Notes under the pieces: model-generated | What the model was told of the DNA's origin: nothing | The model's database searches: none | Seen by the model: only the letters and a program-made list of their open reading frames with translations | Shown: in pieces, positions 34,290-45,700 of the stretch | Numbering within the stretch: position 1 is the stretch's first letter | Layout: the number at the start of each line of letters is the position of its first letter | NCBI GenBank assembly: GCA_002633005.1 | Contig: NMRA01000510.1 | Coordinates: forward strand, 63,438-127,437 | Origin: Phoronis australis | Taxonomy: Eukaryota; Phoronida; Phoronidae | Reading direction: 5' to 3' | Length of the DNA: 64,000 nt | Translations under genes and position numbers: made by a program

Positions 34290-37200
34290 TTATTTCATCT
34301 CTGGTATCAAGTTTGGTATCTGTTTGCCTTCCAACGCGGCTATGACGTTATTTGCAGCCATAATAGCCATCTTTTGCCGCACACTTTCGCATGCACTGCT
34401 CATGTGTGGTAGAACAATACAGTTCTTCAGCGTCAGTAGCGGATGTTCTGGGGGAAGTGGTTCTGGTACGCAAACGTCGATCCCAGCAGCTCTTATGTCA
34501 CCATCACGCAAGGCAGTGTAGAGATCGTCATGCTGTACCACGCCGCCGCGGCTGGTGTTGATAAAGATAACGTTTTTCTTCATCCTCTTAAATGTTTTTC
34601 TGTTAAACACTTCCTTCGTCTCGGGAGTTAGAGCACAGCAAGCAATGATGAAGTCGCTTTTTTCAAGAATTGTATCCATGGAGACCTTTTCAGCAGGTAA
34701 TTCGCTGGCACGCGGATTTTCAAAGCCGTCATAGTACAAGAACTTGCCAATGCCATGAGGCTTTAAACGTTGGGCTACGGCAAAACCTGAAAACTAATAC
34801 TAGTTGGAGGATAACAAAATCAACATTAGGATTGTGTTTTGCAGCCAAACTGTTGCATTAAACTGCATATGTATATTGAGTAACAAATGTTTTTTCTTTT
34901 TGGTTAAGGTTTCAACATCCATTACTGTTCAATGTGTTCACTGTACAGGATGTTTTGAACCATTTTCTCAGTAATCAGAAAAAATAAATGTTAAATTGTA
35001 AGTTCTTTTTGAAACAAATTCCAGTAGATATTTTAATATCTCGTTGGCTAAAAAGACTAGATAGTACAGATAGATTAGAAAACTATCGTTTCCAGCAATG
35101 ATGTTATTTTTTGTATCTGTAGGTTGTGTCAGTTCTTTGTCTTTCATTCTTACATATATGTCATGCGTCTTAGCTTCACAATGTCCATTCGATAAATTTA
35201 ACTAATTTTTACAGTACTACAGTATTTTACCTTGCACTGCTGACTATAAGACCGCACCTCTCGTAACGTTCGGTTTTTAAGTAAATCTGAATCATCCATA
35301 TTCCTCTAATACATTTTAAAACCAACATTTTGTCGGTAACAGCGCCAGTCATCTCTTCTTATCTGTTTGGTAAAATGCGAAATTACGTAACTTCCGGTAT
35401 ACTGTGTATTTATTTCATAAAGCACATGTTGCAGGAAAGAGAATTTGGTGAGCCTGAAGTAAGTTCTTAAATGGATGCGCCTCCGCGATGAAAATAATTT
35501 GTTTAGACTTGTCCCCATCTGCTTTCTGTTGGTTTTGCATACTGTTTGATATATACAGTTGTTGTCTTGTTTTCATTATGTTACTATAATCCTACTATCA
35601 ATGTGCCGTGCTTAGACCAATATTTTTTGAAAGTTAAAATTCACCTATCCGTCCTAGTCCAACGACGCCGACCGTACTGTCCTCTAGTCCCATGCCACAC
35701 AGCCACAGGGGCTGCCATTCACCCCATTCGCCGTTTTTAACTGCGTCCATCCCTGTTAAATAGCGTTAATTAGCGTTAGCTAATACACTACTGATTCATA
35801 TATCCTGGTATCAGAATCAACAGGCATCAATAAGAATATGGCAAGATACAAAGGGTGGGCTGTTTCTAAAATCGTCGAGAATGACAAAAACGCTAACCAG
35901 GACGGCCAGTTGAACAGCACCCTTATTACACAAAGCATGAATAAATAGTGACGTGGTACTAGTCAGCGACTCATGTCGACCCTACAGCTGACGAACGTAG
36001 GGGCAATATTCCCGTATGGTTATGCCACAGTCCATGTGTTTCATGTTCTTTGTGTGACGCCGCTAGTTCCCGGTTGTCCAATTTAATCGTCTAAAAATTG
36101 ACATGTCTCTGTCACTCCCCTTCACAATACTTCATGTCAAGTGATTCGAAGACAACTCAATCGCTTTTCCAGGTATGCCGAAACGCTGTTGGCAAGAAAT
36201 ATCTTGCCTAAAACTTTTATGTGACCTCTAGGTGTATTAAAGCAGCCGAAAATGAAATGATGCCGGTGCATCCCACGACTCATTTTAAGGGCAAATAAAG
36301 CTGCAGTTCGCTGCGTTAAACTGACGCTTGCTCCCATAGCAAGATTCTTGCGTCTACAAAACTGTACCCTGGCTACGGGTACGGTTATTAGGCCTACATG
36401 AAGTTCCCTTCCATTATCAGGGTTCTTTCTTCTCGAATGCAATTTATATTCGGATCTACGAGTGCGGTTTTTACCAAGGTACGATAAGGTGGAAGATATA
36501 GTATTCAGAAATTGTCTACAGACTCATGACTTAAATGTTCTGCGAAAAGTTGCTAGATATTATAATTAATGAGGAGAAACGCCGAAATGAGTTCCTTGAT
36601 GTGAATTAATTTAGACTTGAAAAATTATTGTACTCTCTTTGTGTAATATATTGTAATGTGGGCCGGAGGCCTGTTACATGAAATGAACCTCTCAGTTATC
36701 AGCGTCATGGTTGTGACTGAGAGTTCTGCCCTGTAAGCGTTTCATGGAGAGCGACCATGATCTGCATGGTATAGGCTCCGCTTCCGTGATAGGCGGTTAG
36801 TGTTCTAAGACCAGTGATAAGTTTTCGATTGCACCACACCCTGAAATGAGCAAAACCAAGCGTCCATTCACATGCCTTCTGGAATTCGTCGCGCCACGGA
36901 CAGTAGTAACGCCACGGTCATTTCGGCTACAGAGCCAGTGGAGACGTCTGGTGTGTTGGAGACCTGTATCTTTCTCTTTTTGCACTCGTCAACGTCGATG
37001 TGGTCATATCCAACGGACATGGTGCTGACCACTTTCAGTTGAGCACCTGAATTAACAACTCAGAATTACAATTAACCGTAAGAGGGTTTCGAAACAGTAT
37101 ATAAAACGATTTACTTCTCTGTAAATTTTTTTGTATTTTTTTAAAGACACCATTTTCTTTGTTTTCAATATATTAGAATTTAGAACAAGTTTCATCACAG

Positions 37201-37462
37201 AAATATGGACACTACCGGTAAACATCATCAGTCATTTGCCTAAAAATGTCCTCCCACCTGCAGCGTCCAAGACTGAGGCATCAATTCTATCCGTCAGCAG
37301 GCAATACAGGGCGTCCGCTCCTTTGATGTTTTTCTTTAATTCCTCGGGTTTGACCGCCGTTGCCGCGTTGTCCCAAAATACTAGCTCGTATGATTTCTCA
37401 CGAAGTTTTTGAACGCCTCCCATGGGGATTTGTCTTGTTATGTACACCTTTTTGGTGCTCAT
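34290..37462 (-). CDS. GRHPR: Glyoxylate/hydroxypyruvate reductase, copy A (4 exons, 326 aa)
   Basis: This D-2-hydroxyacid dehydrogenase reduces glyoxylate and hydroxypyruvate with NAD(P)H. Exons are 37258-37462, 36876-37046, 35645-35752 and 34290-34786; every junction is phase 1 and the total is 981 bases, giving 326 residues against 328 in human GRHPR. The start is the ATG at 37462 ([11 protein letters not shown]); the upstream in-frame TTG at 37471 is not needed. Motifs are GLGRIG at 157-162 (dinucleotide binding), NTSRGG with the catalytic Arg, [11 protein letters not shown] with the catalytic Glu, and LPHMSSA with the catalytic His. There is no N-terminal presequence, so a cytosolic location is likely. 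Exon 2 ends GAAG|GCATGT, a GC donor; a GT alternative five bases on leads to a stop. It is tandem to copy B. Confidence 0.95.
36137..36442 (-). other. Unassigned open frame in GRHPR-A intron 2
   Basis: A 101-residue minus-strand frame lies wholly inside the intron between exons 2 and 3 of copy A. It has no recognised domain and no supporting splice context. I treat it as probably chance. Confidence 0.1.
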
Positions 37463-39608
37463 TGCTGTCAATTCTTCAACGAAAAAGACTTAAATGTGTG
37501 TCATAGCTAGCATTGTGACGTAGACTTTTGTTTTCATTCACAGTGACGTAATTTCAGTACGTGAACAAGGGTTGGGGGTATAGTACTCTACTAGAAAATT
37601 GACTAATCAAGTGGCTCACTTCCAGTACGGTAGTACCTACTGTATCCTGCAGAATTTCACTGCACATGATGAGACTGCGTTTCGCCCTGTTTAGCTGGCT
37701 AAAATGAAGATTGAATTTAGCCTTCTACTCTCGTAAAATTACCGATTTTACGTCCGTTACCGACAAAAACGTCAAGAAACAAGTCAGCGGTTCATGAAAA
37801 TGCTTTAGAGTTAATGGGGGCCGGCCTTAAAACTGCTAATTGCATTGACGGTGCTTTAAATATAGTCTAGGTAGCCGGGTCATCGCACCCAAAAGCTAGG
37901 TCAATGAATACGATGGGAATTCGACCTCCGGGACCGAAAGGAGAGTTCTATGTCTATTTAATCCCGATCGGTCCTGTTGCCGGTTCAATTTTCAAAGAAT
38001 GAGCAGGGTATTTTTTTCAAAAATTCCAAAGCCGGTTTCGCTGAAGGGTTGACCCCTAAAACGGGCGAAATGCAGTTTTATTTTCGATTCGAGATTGTTT
38101 ATACATGATCTCGCAAGCCTGAGTCACACCCAGGGTTCGCAGTGTAGGATTATCCAACAAGCTAATGCATAACCTACTAAAGTTTTAGTATTTACAGACA
38201 CAGAGTTCTAGCGGAACGCTGTTTGGTCTACTAGAATTTTGCATATCAAAAGGCGACCTTAATTGGTGTAGTTGCAGAATATATTAACGATAAAATAGGT
38301 CGATTCATATCAAGAATCTGCATTTTAGACAATATCCTGACCTGGTGGCGTCATTTTTAACTCATGAGCCCACTACAAATTATGCGTCCTCCAGAACACA
38401 AATAGGGTAGGCTACTCATCTCGTAGCCACAAATTTCCCTCGGATCTGAACGTATATACATGCGCTTCTATGGACTTCAGTCATACCAGCTAGTAAGGCC
38501 ATTAGCGGCGAGAAGTGATTTGCGTCCAGAAAAAAAAAACGTGAGGCCTCTTTCGGAGCGTGGTGCGGTGGCTCTTTCAGAAGCTAGTATTTCTTGCCAT
38601 AACACCCACCTTCAGCTGTGAGTAGGAGTTGGGCTGGGGATCGAGCAAGTGAATATAATTCAGCCAAGATTAACAAATTCAACTCCGCGAGTGGCATCGG
38701 AGGCCGTGGTGATTTAGCTTCTACTCAGTACCTGGATTTTAACTTTGGTTGACTCGAAAGGTTTCACCAATGTCGTTGACAAGTATCGGGCCGGCTAATC
38801 GATAAATTTCAAATTTTTAACGGCTCTTATAGGGGTCAAAATTGAGGAAATAATGATATTTTACCACATTTTATATACGTTTGTGCAATGCCAGAAACGA
38901 TGACAAAAAGAGCCTCCATTATGTTGGTGAAGGAGGGTGCTTATGTTAATTGGTGGGTTTTTTTTAGAAATCCTCGTGAGTTCGCGGTAAATGTCACGCA
39001 AACTTTGATCTATCACCTAGCTGGCCCTCTTGCAGACAGCTCAAGTGCCAAGACGCTGTCTTATAGACTAGGCCTATAACTAAAGGAAACTGTACCTTGA
39101 ACGTTTTATCTCCAGTCCTTGTTAACTTGCGACACACCGGCTCGAATCTTGAAGAGGTCATCACGTTTGAAACCTGGACAAGAAACTTGACTGATACATG
39201 TATTCATATTAAACCGTAATGCATTCGAGCAAATAGTCTAGAGTTCGCACAAAAGTAGAATTACGCCAAAAGGATTTCGAGATCGATTTTCAGTAAAATA
39301 TTAAATTCCGGGCCCTAATGAGCAGTTAACTGGGAATGTTGATGACTTTTCTAATAACTGGCTGGTTAACTATATCGATCTGACGACAACTCGATCACGT
39401 CTTGCAGGAGCTGTTTTGCACCCAAACTAGAATACCAAATTACTAAATTACATAATCTAGTATATGGTTCACAGTAGAAACTTAACCGCTAGATTAAGCT
39501 ATTTCACGGTGTTTTAATCAGGATTTCTACGCCTAATGTTCGTGCAGTTGGCCTACACCTGAAAACTTTATTGCACAAGCAATTAAATAAGGTCTAACTA
39601 CTGGGAAA
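37463..39608. other. Intergenic between GRHPR-A and the candidate microprotein
   Basis: The region probably contains the upstream promoter of GRHPR copy A at its left side. I see no gene, no tRNA and no strong repeat. A short run of A residues occurs at about 38530-38539. Confidence 0.4.
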
Positions 39609-40113
39609 ATGTCGAAAGGCGCGCTGATGTACTGTGTTCTGCTGGCGACATTAATTGTAGGTATGTCACCTCAGTTTTCACTAACAGCGTGGTGTTGTAT
39701 CCAAATGTAATGCCCTGCCAGTGGTTTAGCGAAACCGCGTCGTAGATGTACCTCTTCGCGAGGGAGATTTCACCCGTGGCTACACGATTTATCTCTCGCA
39801 GCTGTGACCGTATAGCGAACGGCGTTAAAATAGTCTGACCGTAATGTTCTGCGCTGGCGTCAGATCACGCTACTCCCACACATGTTAGTAACATAAATTT
39901 GACAGATGTATTATAAAATTGTCTTGCACATCAAACATACTGTTACAGTGTTCGTGTAATGTGCTTATTAAAAAAAACACGATCAACTGGTTTTTCCAAA
40001 GAATTGTTTGGCCCTTATAAGGGCCGTTAACTGTGGCAGGAGCTGGTGGTTTCATTGGTCGCGAATCCGTTTCAAGATACACCCTAGTGAAGTTATTCCT
40101 ATACAAGGAATGA
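39609..40113 (+). CDS. Candidate 41-aa single-pass membrane microprotein (2 exons)
   Basis: Exon 1 (39609-39660) reads MSKGALMYCVLLATLIV and ends with a strong donor GTAG|GTATGT in phase 1. The acceptor GTGGCAG|GAGCTGG at 40038-40040 continues the frame as GAGGFIGRESVSRYTLVK, then a few residues and TGA at 40111-40113. The joined 41 residues have one hydrophobic helix (about 5-22) with glycines, then a basic tail, the layout of small mitochondrial inner- or outer-membrane proteins (for example the PIGBOS1 type, a loose resemblance only). Neither exon is conspicuous alone. Alternatively exon 1 is a secretory signal peptide joined to a different downstream exon. It lies between the two GRHPR copies on the opposite strand. 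Confidence 0.42.
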
Positions 40114-41815
40114 ACCCGGGGGACACTCACATTGACAAGATGACCGCATTCGCGGCGAACAGTGTACAGTACCAGAAATTGCGAATAGTCTGTGCTTTCT
40201 TGCGGGACTGGCTCGCACGGTGTTCAATAAGCCTCCTATAATGAGCCCCGGTCCGACCTCAGCACTGACCGTCTTCTACCCGCAATTAAACAACACTGCC
40301 GTCTTCTATACAGGTAATTTCCGCAAAAAGGCCCACCCGGCGATGAAACGCCCATGCCCAAATACGTTTATTTGGTGTTACAACTTCGGGTTTCAAGTGT
40401 TCAGACATTGGGACGTTCATTCGGAAATTGAAAAATATGCAAATTCTTCCCGAGATACATCGTCTTTCACAAAAGCGCAAGGTTTGAAGCAGTCTGATGA
40501 ACGGGTCAAATATAGTTGCGCATGTAACTCTTTTGAATGGACTTGACTGACAACTTCAAGGGTTTAGTGCCAAGCTGCAAAACCGAGATGTTGACATTGT
40601 AGAGGCCTACATTGACATCTTATGCCATGAATGCAAAATACAAGTGTAGTTTAATTTAGGTACCTTGAAAATGCTGTCCGTTAACCGTGTAGTTTAGGTA
40701 CCTTGGTTCCTGTGCATCGACGGTCATGTTGGCCTTGAAAACGTATTGACATTATCAGCATAAATGCGTTGTTACTTTGTAAGGTTGTTTTCGATTCTCA
40801 TTTTGGTTCTATTTATACAAACTTGATTATTTATTATCCAAATTTTACCTGTTCTTTGCATATGACGAATGGTATTTAATGCATAATCGTAAGCTTGTGA
40901 AGTTCGTCGCATCTCCAGCAGTGGTTAACACTCGGCTACTGAGGTCAGCCCTGACTCATCGCGAGGGTACCGCACGTCAAATTTCAGCACCAAAAGAGTA
41001 CCCGTTTAGGTAATAAATTACAGGAAAAAAATCTAGATCAGCAAATGTTTTATCTTTATCGCAATATCGTGAAACTGATGCAAAGTACCAGCCTGGAGTG
41101 AGCAATTACCGTGTGACTACCAGCAGTACGTCGTAGTTGGCGGCAAACTGGCCGTTAAACATGTAAAGTAGAAAAAAGCATCCTCACACGGCGATTTTTC
41201 AACAAACAAAAACAAGTTTTATCTCATAACAGTGAGCTCCACACCCGATTTGCAATAAAGCGCACCTATGCTAGATTTTACTGCCCGGACACAGGCAGTA
41301 ACCGGCGAACTTGGTCCCCAGCTGCAGTTGCCGTGACTTTTCGCCGGGAAAATAATCACTTGCTAAATTGGCTTTGATTTTCGATTATTAGAGAAAAATA
41401 TTTTAAAACCTGACAAAATGTTAGAATATATACCTCTGTTGTCTACATAAAAATTCCGCGTCGCAAATGGGGGCCGGGTGGGGAAGTGTAGTAAATGAGC
41501 TGAATGTCGGCGATGGAAAATATTGCAGTGTTAGTAGCATGACGCAGTATTCTCTTTGTCACACGAATTTCCCTCATTCAACGCCCGAGTAGCTAATTAA
41601 TTTGGTAATCTTGTCCCGTGGAACACACTAGATGTTTGCGCACGGCAGGCCAGGCGGCCCGGCTCAATCGCGTAGCATCATGGCCGAATGTTTCTGTCTG
41701 AGTGGGAATTATTGCTTTTACTTTAAAGTTTAAACTCATTAATACTTAAATTATACCATCTGGAACCATGTCAAGTTTTCTTACTGATTTTATTTCGTCA
41801 CCAAATGTTTTTCTG

Positions 41816-41860
41816 CAGTGGCGGATCTAGGCTACAATAAGGGGGGGGGGGGCAACATTT
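41816..41860 (+). mobile_element. Left end of a CAGTGGCGGAT-type MITE
   Basis: CAGTGGCGGATCTAGG followed by a G-run is the mirror of the termini at 1083 and 46073. The matching right end was not found nearby. Confidence 0.45.
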
Positions 41861-42106
41861 TGTGTGAGGCCAATTGGAAATTGAGCAAAGCACGGTCATA
41901 TGCGCGCAGACAGCCCGAAGACAGCGAGGCTAGAGTGTCTGAACCTTCTACTGCAGATAAACGGAGGACAAAAAAGCGGTTGCGCAAATCTTCGGACACT
42001 TAAAACGAAGTGTAAGCCACCCGCCAGCCGCATATCGATTGTCGGGGTGAATTGTCAATTCTTTACGCTCTTGCTGTTTATTGTTTTGCTGCAGCCGGGG
42101 GGCAAA

Positions 42107-42181
42107 CTCGCTGGTTCCCTAAGTGCCTCTAGCCAGCATACTGGCTACCGACCACCTATAGCCACGCAGGGAACCAGCGAG
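42107..42181. repeat. Imperfect inverted repeat, 14-bp arms
   Basis: CTCGCTGGTTCCCT (42107-42120) is exactly reverse-complementary to 42168-42181, and a smaller hairpin AGCCAGCATACTGGCT lies inside. Both arms adjoin G-rich runs. It is probably a MITE remnant. Confidence 0.75.
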
Positions 42182-42345
42182 GGGGCACAATAATTACTGT
42201 TAAAATCTATTTGCCACATTTTGTCAACAATTTCAGTGCAAATTGTCCTATATTGGTTTTATTAAAGTTAAGGTCCGCTTTCGATTATTTTATTCCTGTT
42301 TGCAGGCTGGTAACAGAAACTGCTCTAGTCGCAGAGCCGGGCGTG

Positions 42346-42472
42346 CGTTCAGTAGATGCTAGGACCGAGCTAAAATCTAGTCAGTCACGTGTTCTTATTT
42401 AAAATACATGGCAATATCTCACGCAATCTCGTGAAGTCTTGCTTTTTAGCGAGGTCCTAGCGTTACTGAACG
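42346..42472. mobile_element. Short inverted-repeat element (copy 2)
   Basis: The ends CGTTCAGTAGATGCTAGGAC and (reverse complement of the right end) CGTTCAGTAACGCTAGGACC pair, giving a 127-base element with roughly 30-base terminal inverted repeats and no coding capacity. A reverse-complement relative is at 6190-6309. No obvious target-site duplication. Confidence 0.7.
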
Positions 42473-42777
42473 GGAGGCGGTATTCTTAGCCTGGGTTCCT
42501 GACTGAATTGTACTTCCGGTTTCGCGGTTAGTTAAAAATGGCGGAGTGTTCTTTGGGTCGGAATCATGAGTTGCGCGTTTTAATGAGACATAGTATCTTT
42601 AATACCTGGTCCAGTAAAAAACAAATCCACCAAAGTTTCTGATATCCTGACAATTTCTTAATTTTTATCTTGTCATTAAAAGCAAAAATTAAAAAATTCA
42701 AAATTCACTTAATAAATATCTTCAGAAGATAATTTGATTTCCGTACCACAGCTTTATGAAACAGTTGGCCTACAATG

Positions 42778-45700
42778 CTAAACAACTTGGTAAGGCATTT
42801 GTCGTCCTTCTAATGCAGCTATTATATTCATTGCTGTTATATCGGACATTCCCTGCCTGGTGTCTATAGTTGCACTGGCGATGTGGGGCAACACAACACA
42901 ATTCTTTAAATTCAACAATGGATGATCTGTCGGAAGTGGTTCAGGCGTGGTCACATCCAAGCCAGCCGCTCCAATTTCCCCACTTTTCAGGGCCTCGTAC
43001 AAATCGTCTTGATTTACAACACCTCCACGGCTTGAATTTACAAACACTGCAGTCTTTTTCATTTGTTTGAAAGCATTTTTGTTGAACATTTCTTTGGTGT
43101 CTGGAGTCAGAGCACAACATGATACGACGAAATCTGAATTCTTAAGAAGCTCTTCAAACGAGACAAATTCTGCATTGAGTTCTTCGGCATAAGGCTTCGC
43201 AGTCTTTCCACAGTACAAAAATTTGGCAACTTTATGTGGAGCCAGTCTCTCCACCACACCCTTACCTGAAAAATGACATTTTGGAATTTATAAAAGAGTA
43301 ATTTTTGCTCTGACTACAGAAATAATAAACATTTGCCACTTTTATTTAATCACACCAACATCAGACTAACGCTCTGCTCTGTATGTTCCAGTTTAAGACC
43401 TATTTCAGTACCATATAGAGCAAGTGCTTTGCCCCAATCCCATTTCAAACAAAACACTCCAATTTGGGTGCACAACACAAGTATGTTTGAATACATGTAA
43501 ATCTTAAACCAGCGTGGAAATATAGATTACAAACATTTTTAAGTCTGATCTGCATGCCACCTACTGGCATGCAAACCAAACTTAAAAATGTTTGCAAACA
43601 AGTATATCTGTTTAAAATTTGGAATCAAAGTGGAAGAGACATCATCAAAGCCAGTTGAAAAAGAAAGCAACGTGATTTACAGGCACCAATATTTGTCAGA
43701 AATAATGACAAAAAATCAAAATCTTCCCTGAAATATCCATCTGTGAAAGACTCAACTTCGTAAGGTAGAGAACTAATGCCAACCAATCCTGTAATTAACT
43801 TAATAATGAGTTAATTAAAAATAGTCGCAAAATTGTGACGCCAATTGGACCATGTGTGCTTCACTGCTAGAAGAGAATCAAGGCTGAATACCTATGAGGT
43901 TGTCTTACACATGGGTGGTATTGCAATGTTGTGTGGTGGGTATATTTTTCTGGCAGTTATTAATAACTGAAATATGAACATTGTGCACAACCAGGTTGTT
44001 CCATAGAATGTCAATGTTTTGTAACAAGACTTCTCAATTCTCAGTTTAGTGAGCTCAAACACATAAACTAACTTCATTTGTTTCGCACAACAATATCTTA
44101 ACTTGCCAATTAAAAATGGTTGCATCCTCAATTGTATTCTGGATTGGTTGACATTTCACAGTACACTAATTCTTCAGCTATTTAGCCGACAAGTAAAATA
44201 ACATTTTGCGAAATTTCTCCACATATGTAAGATATATGTAAGCTTATTATGAGTTTGGTTTGTACTGTGTCATGTTAAAACAACATTCATTGTAAAGTTT
44301 CCATCACCTCCAGCAAGGTAATCATCTTTAGAAAACTGGAAAATGACAGTTTCGGCAATTGTTTTTGTGGGAAATAAGTGGAGTATTACTGTAAGTCACC
44401 GATAACATCATACAAATCAAATTTTACTTGCAAAATTACAAGCTGCCTACCTATTCGTCCAAGACCAACAACTCCTACAGTGCTGTTCTGAAGACCCTGA
44501 CCACATAACCAAAGGGGTTGCCACGTTCCCCACTCACCACTTTTTACAGCAGCCACACCTGAAATATTATAGTACACCAAAAAAACGTAGAAAAAATCTT
44601 AAAAACTGGTGAAATTTGAGAGCAAAATTTTAAGCACTTTTCAGGTCTTTTATTTCTTCGTCAGAATCCTATCTGGGTTTTCACCAAAAATTTGTCAAAC
44701 CTACGTGAATCCGGTGAAATCTGTAAACACATTTCCAGGCCAATATAACATGTGGCCCACATTGGAATTTTTTATTCCATTCTCAAACACAATGTCCAAA
44801 GAACTCTAGAGATACTTTGACAAACAGGAATGACATTCACACTGGAATTAACAGTGGATACCCAATTAGTTATAACATCTTTCAACCCCATGTGATGTAC
44901 AGTAGTGATCCAGTTTCAACCATAAAACACAAAGGGAATAATTGTGGCTCTTGAATCTTGGCTAAACAGACAATACATTTAGAATAAATGTATGTGTTAA
45001 ACATCTGTAATTTTGTTACCAACCTTCCATGAGTCTGCGAGATGTAGCTAACAGTAGAGCTACAGTCAACTCAGCGGTGGCATCTGTCAGTACATCTGGG
45101 GTATAACCCACTGGGATACCTCTTCGCTTGCACTCTACCAAATCTATATGGTCATGGCCCACTGACATGGTACCAACAACCTTTAAACTGGAACCTAGTT
45201 AACAATGAAAATATGCTAATTAGTGCATTTAATACAAATTACACCATGTATCTCCAGCTTAATCCCGATCTGAGTGACCATTCTATCCATGAGATTAAAT
45301 TTCCTTTGAAAACAGAAGACTGGAGTGACTTGGTGCCACAAAATACCATAAATACCGGTAAATACTAAACCCTGTTTTCGTGATTTCAACCAATCCTCGT
45401 TCTGCACCCTACTAATGCACAATTGACGTCTCACTGGAGCACTGACAAAAACAGGATTCAACAAAAAACATAAACTGGCTCATACATAGATTTGTTGCGA
45501 TCGATGTTGTAATTGGTCAAATATTTTGCCAGACCCAGAGACTGCCAGATTTTTAAAAAATTACCATTTGACTTAAAAAGTCCTGTAAAATACTGGTAAA
45601 CAATATGTATGGAAATGATTACATGTGGACAATAGATTGGAAAAATACAGACGGTTGACAAAACTTCAATGATGCCCCTTTCAGTTTCTCTTTTACAACT

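Larger units (their letters stand above)
40114..42345. other. Intergenic, repeats only
   Basis: An uninterrupted plus-strand frame at about 40130-40546 may be 3' UTR of the microprotein transcript; no domain is recognised in it. At 41816 a transposon-like left terminus CAGTGGCGGATCTAGG is followed by a G-run (41842-41853), and an inverted repeat lies at 42107-42181. Confidence 0.4.

Noticed and set aside
34324-34861. Plus-strand frames over GRHPR-A exon 4
   Set aside because: Antisense shadows of a conserved exon.
40220-40546. 108-residue plus-strand frame
   Set aside because: It follows the candidate microprotein stop and has no domain; probably untranslated or chance. I could not link it to the 39609 exon in a convincing phase.
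42538-42630. AAAATGGCGGAG start-like sequence on the plus strand
   Set aside because: The frame is short (34 codons), has no good donor and lies antisense beside the GRHPR-B 3' end.
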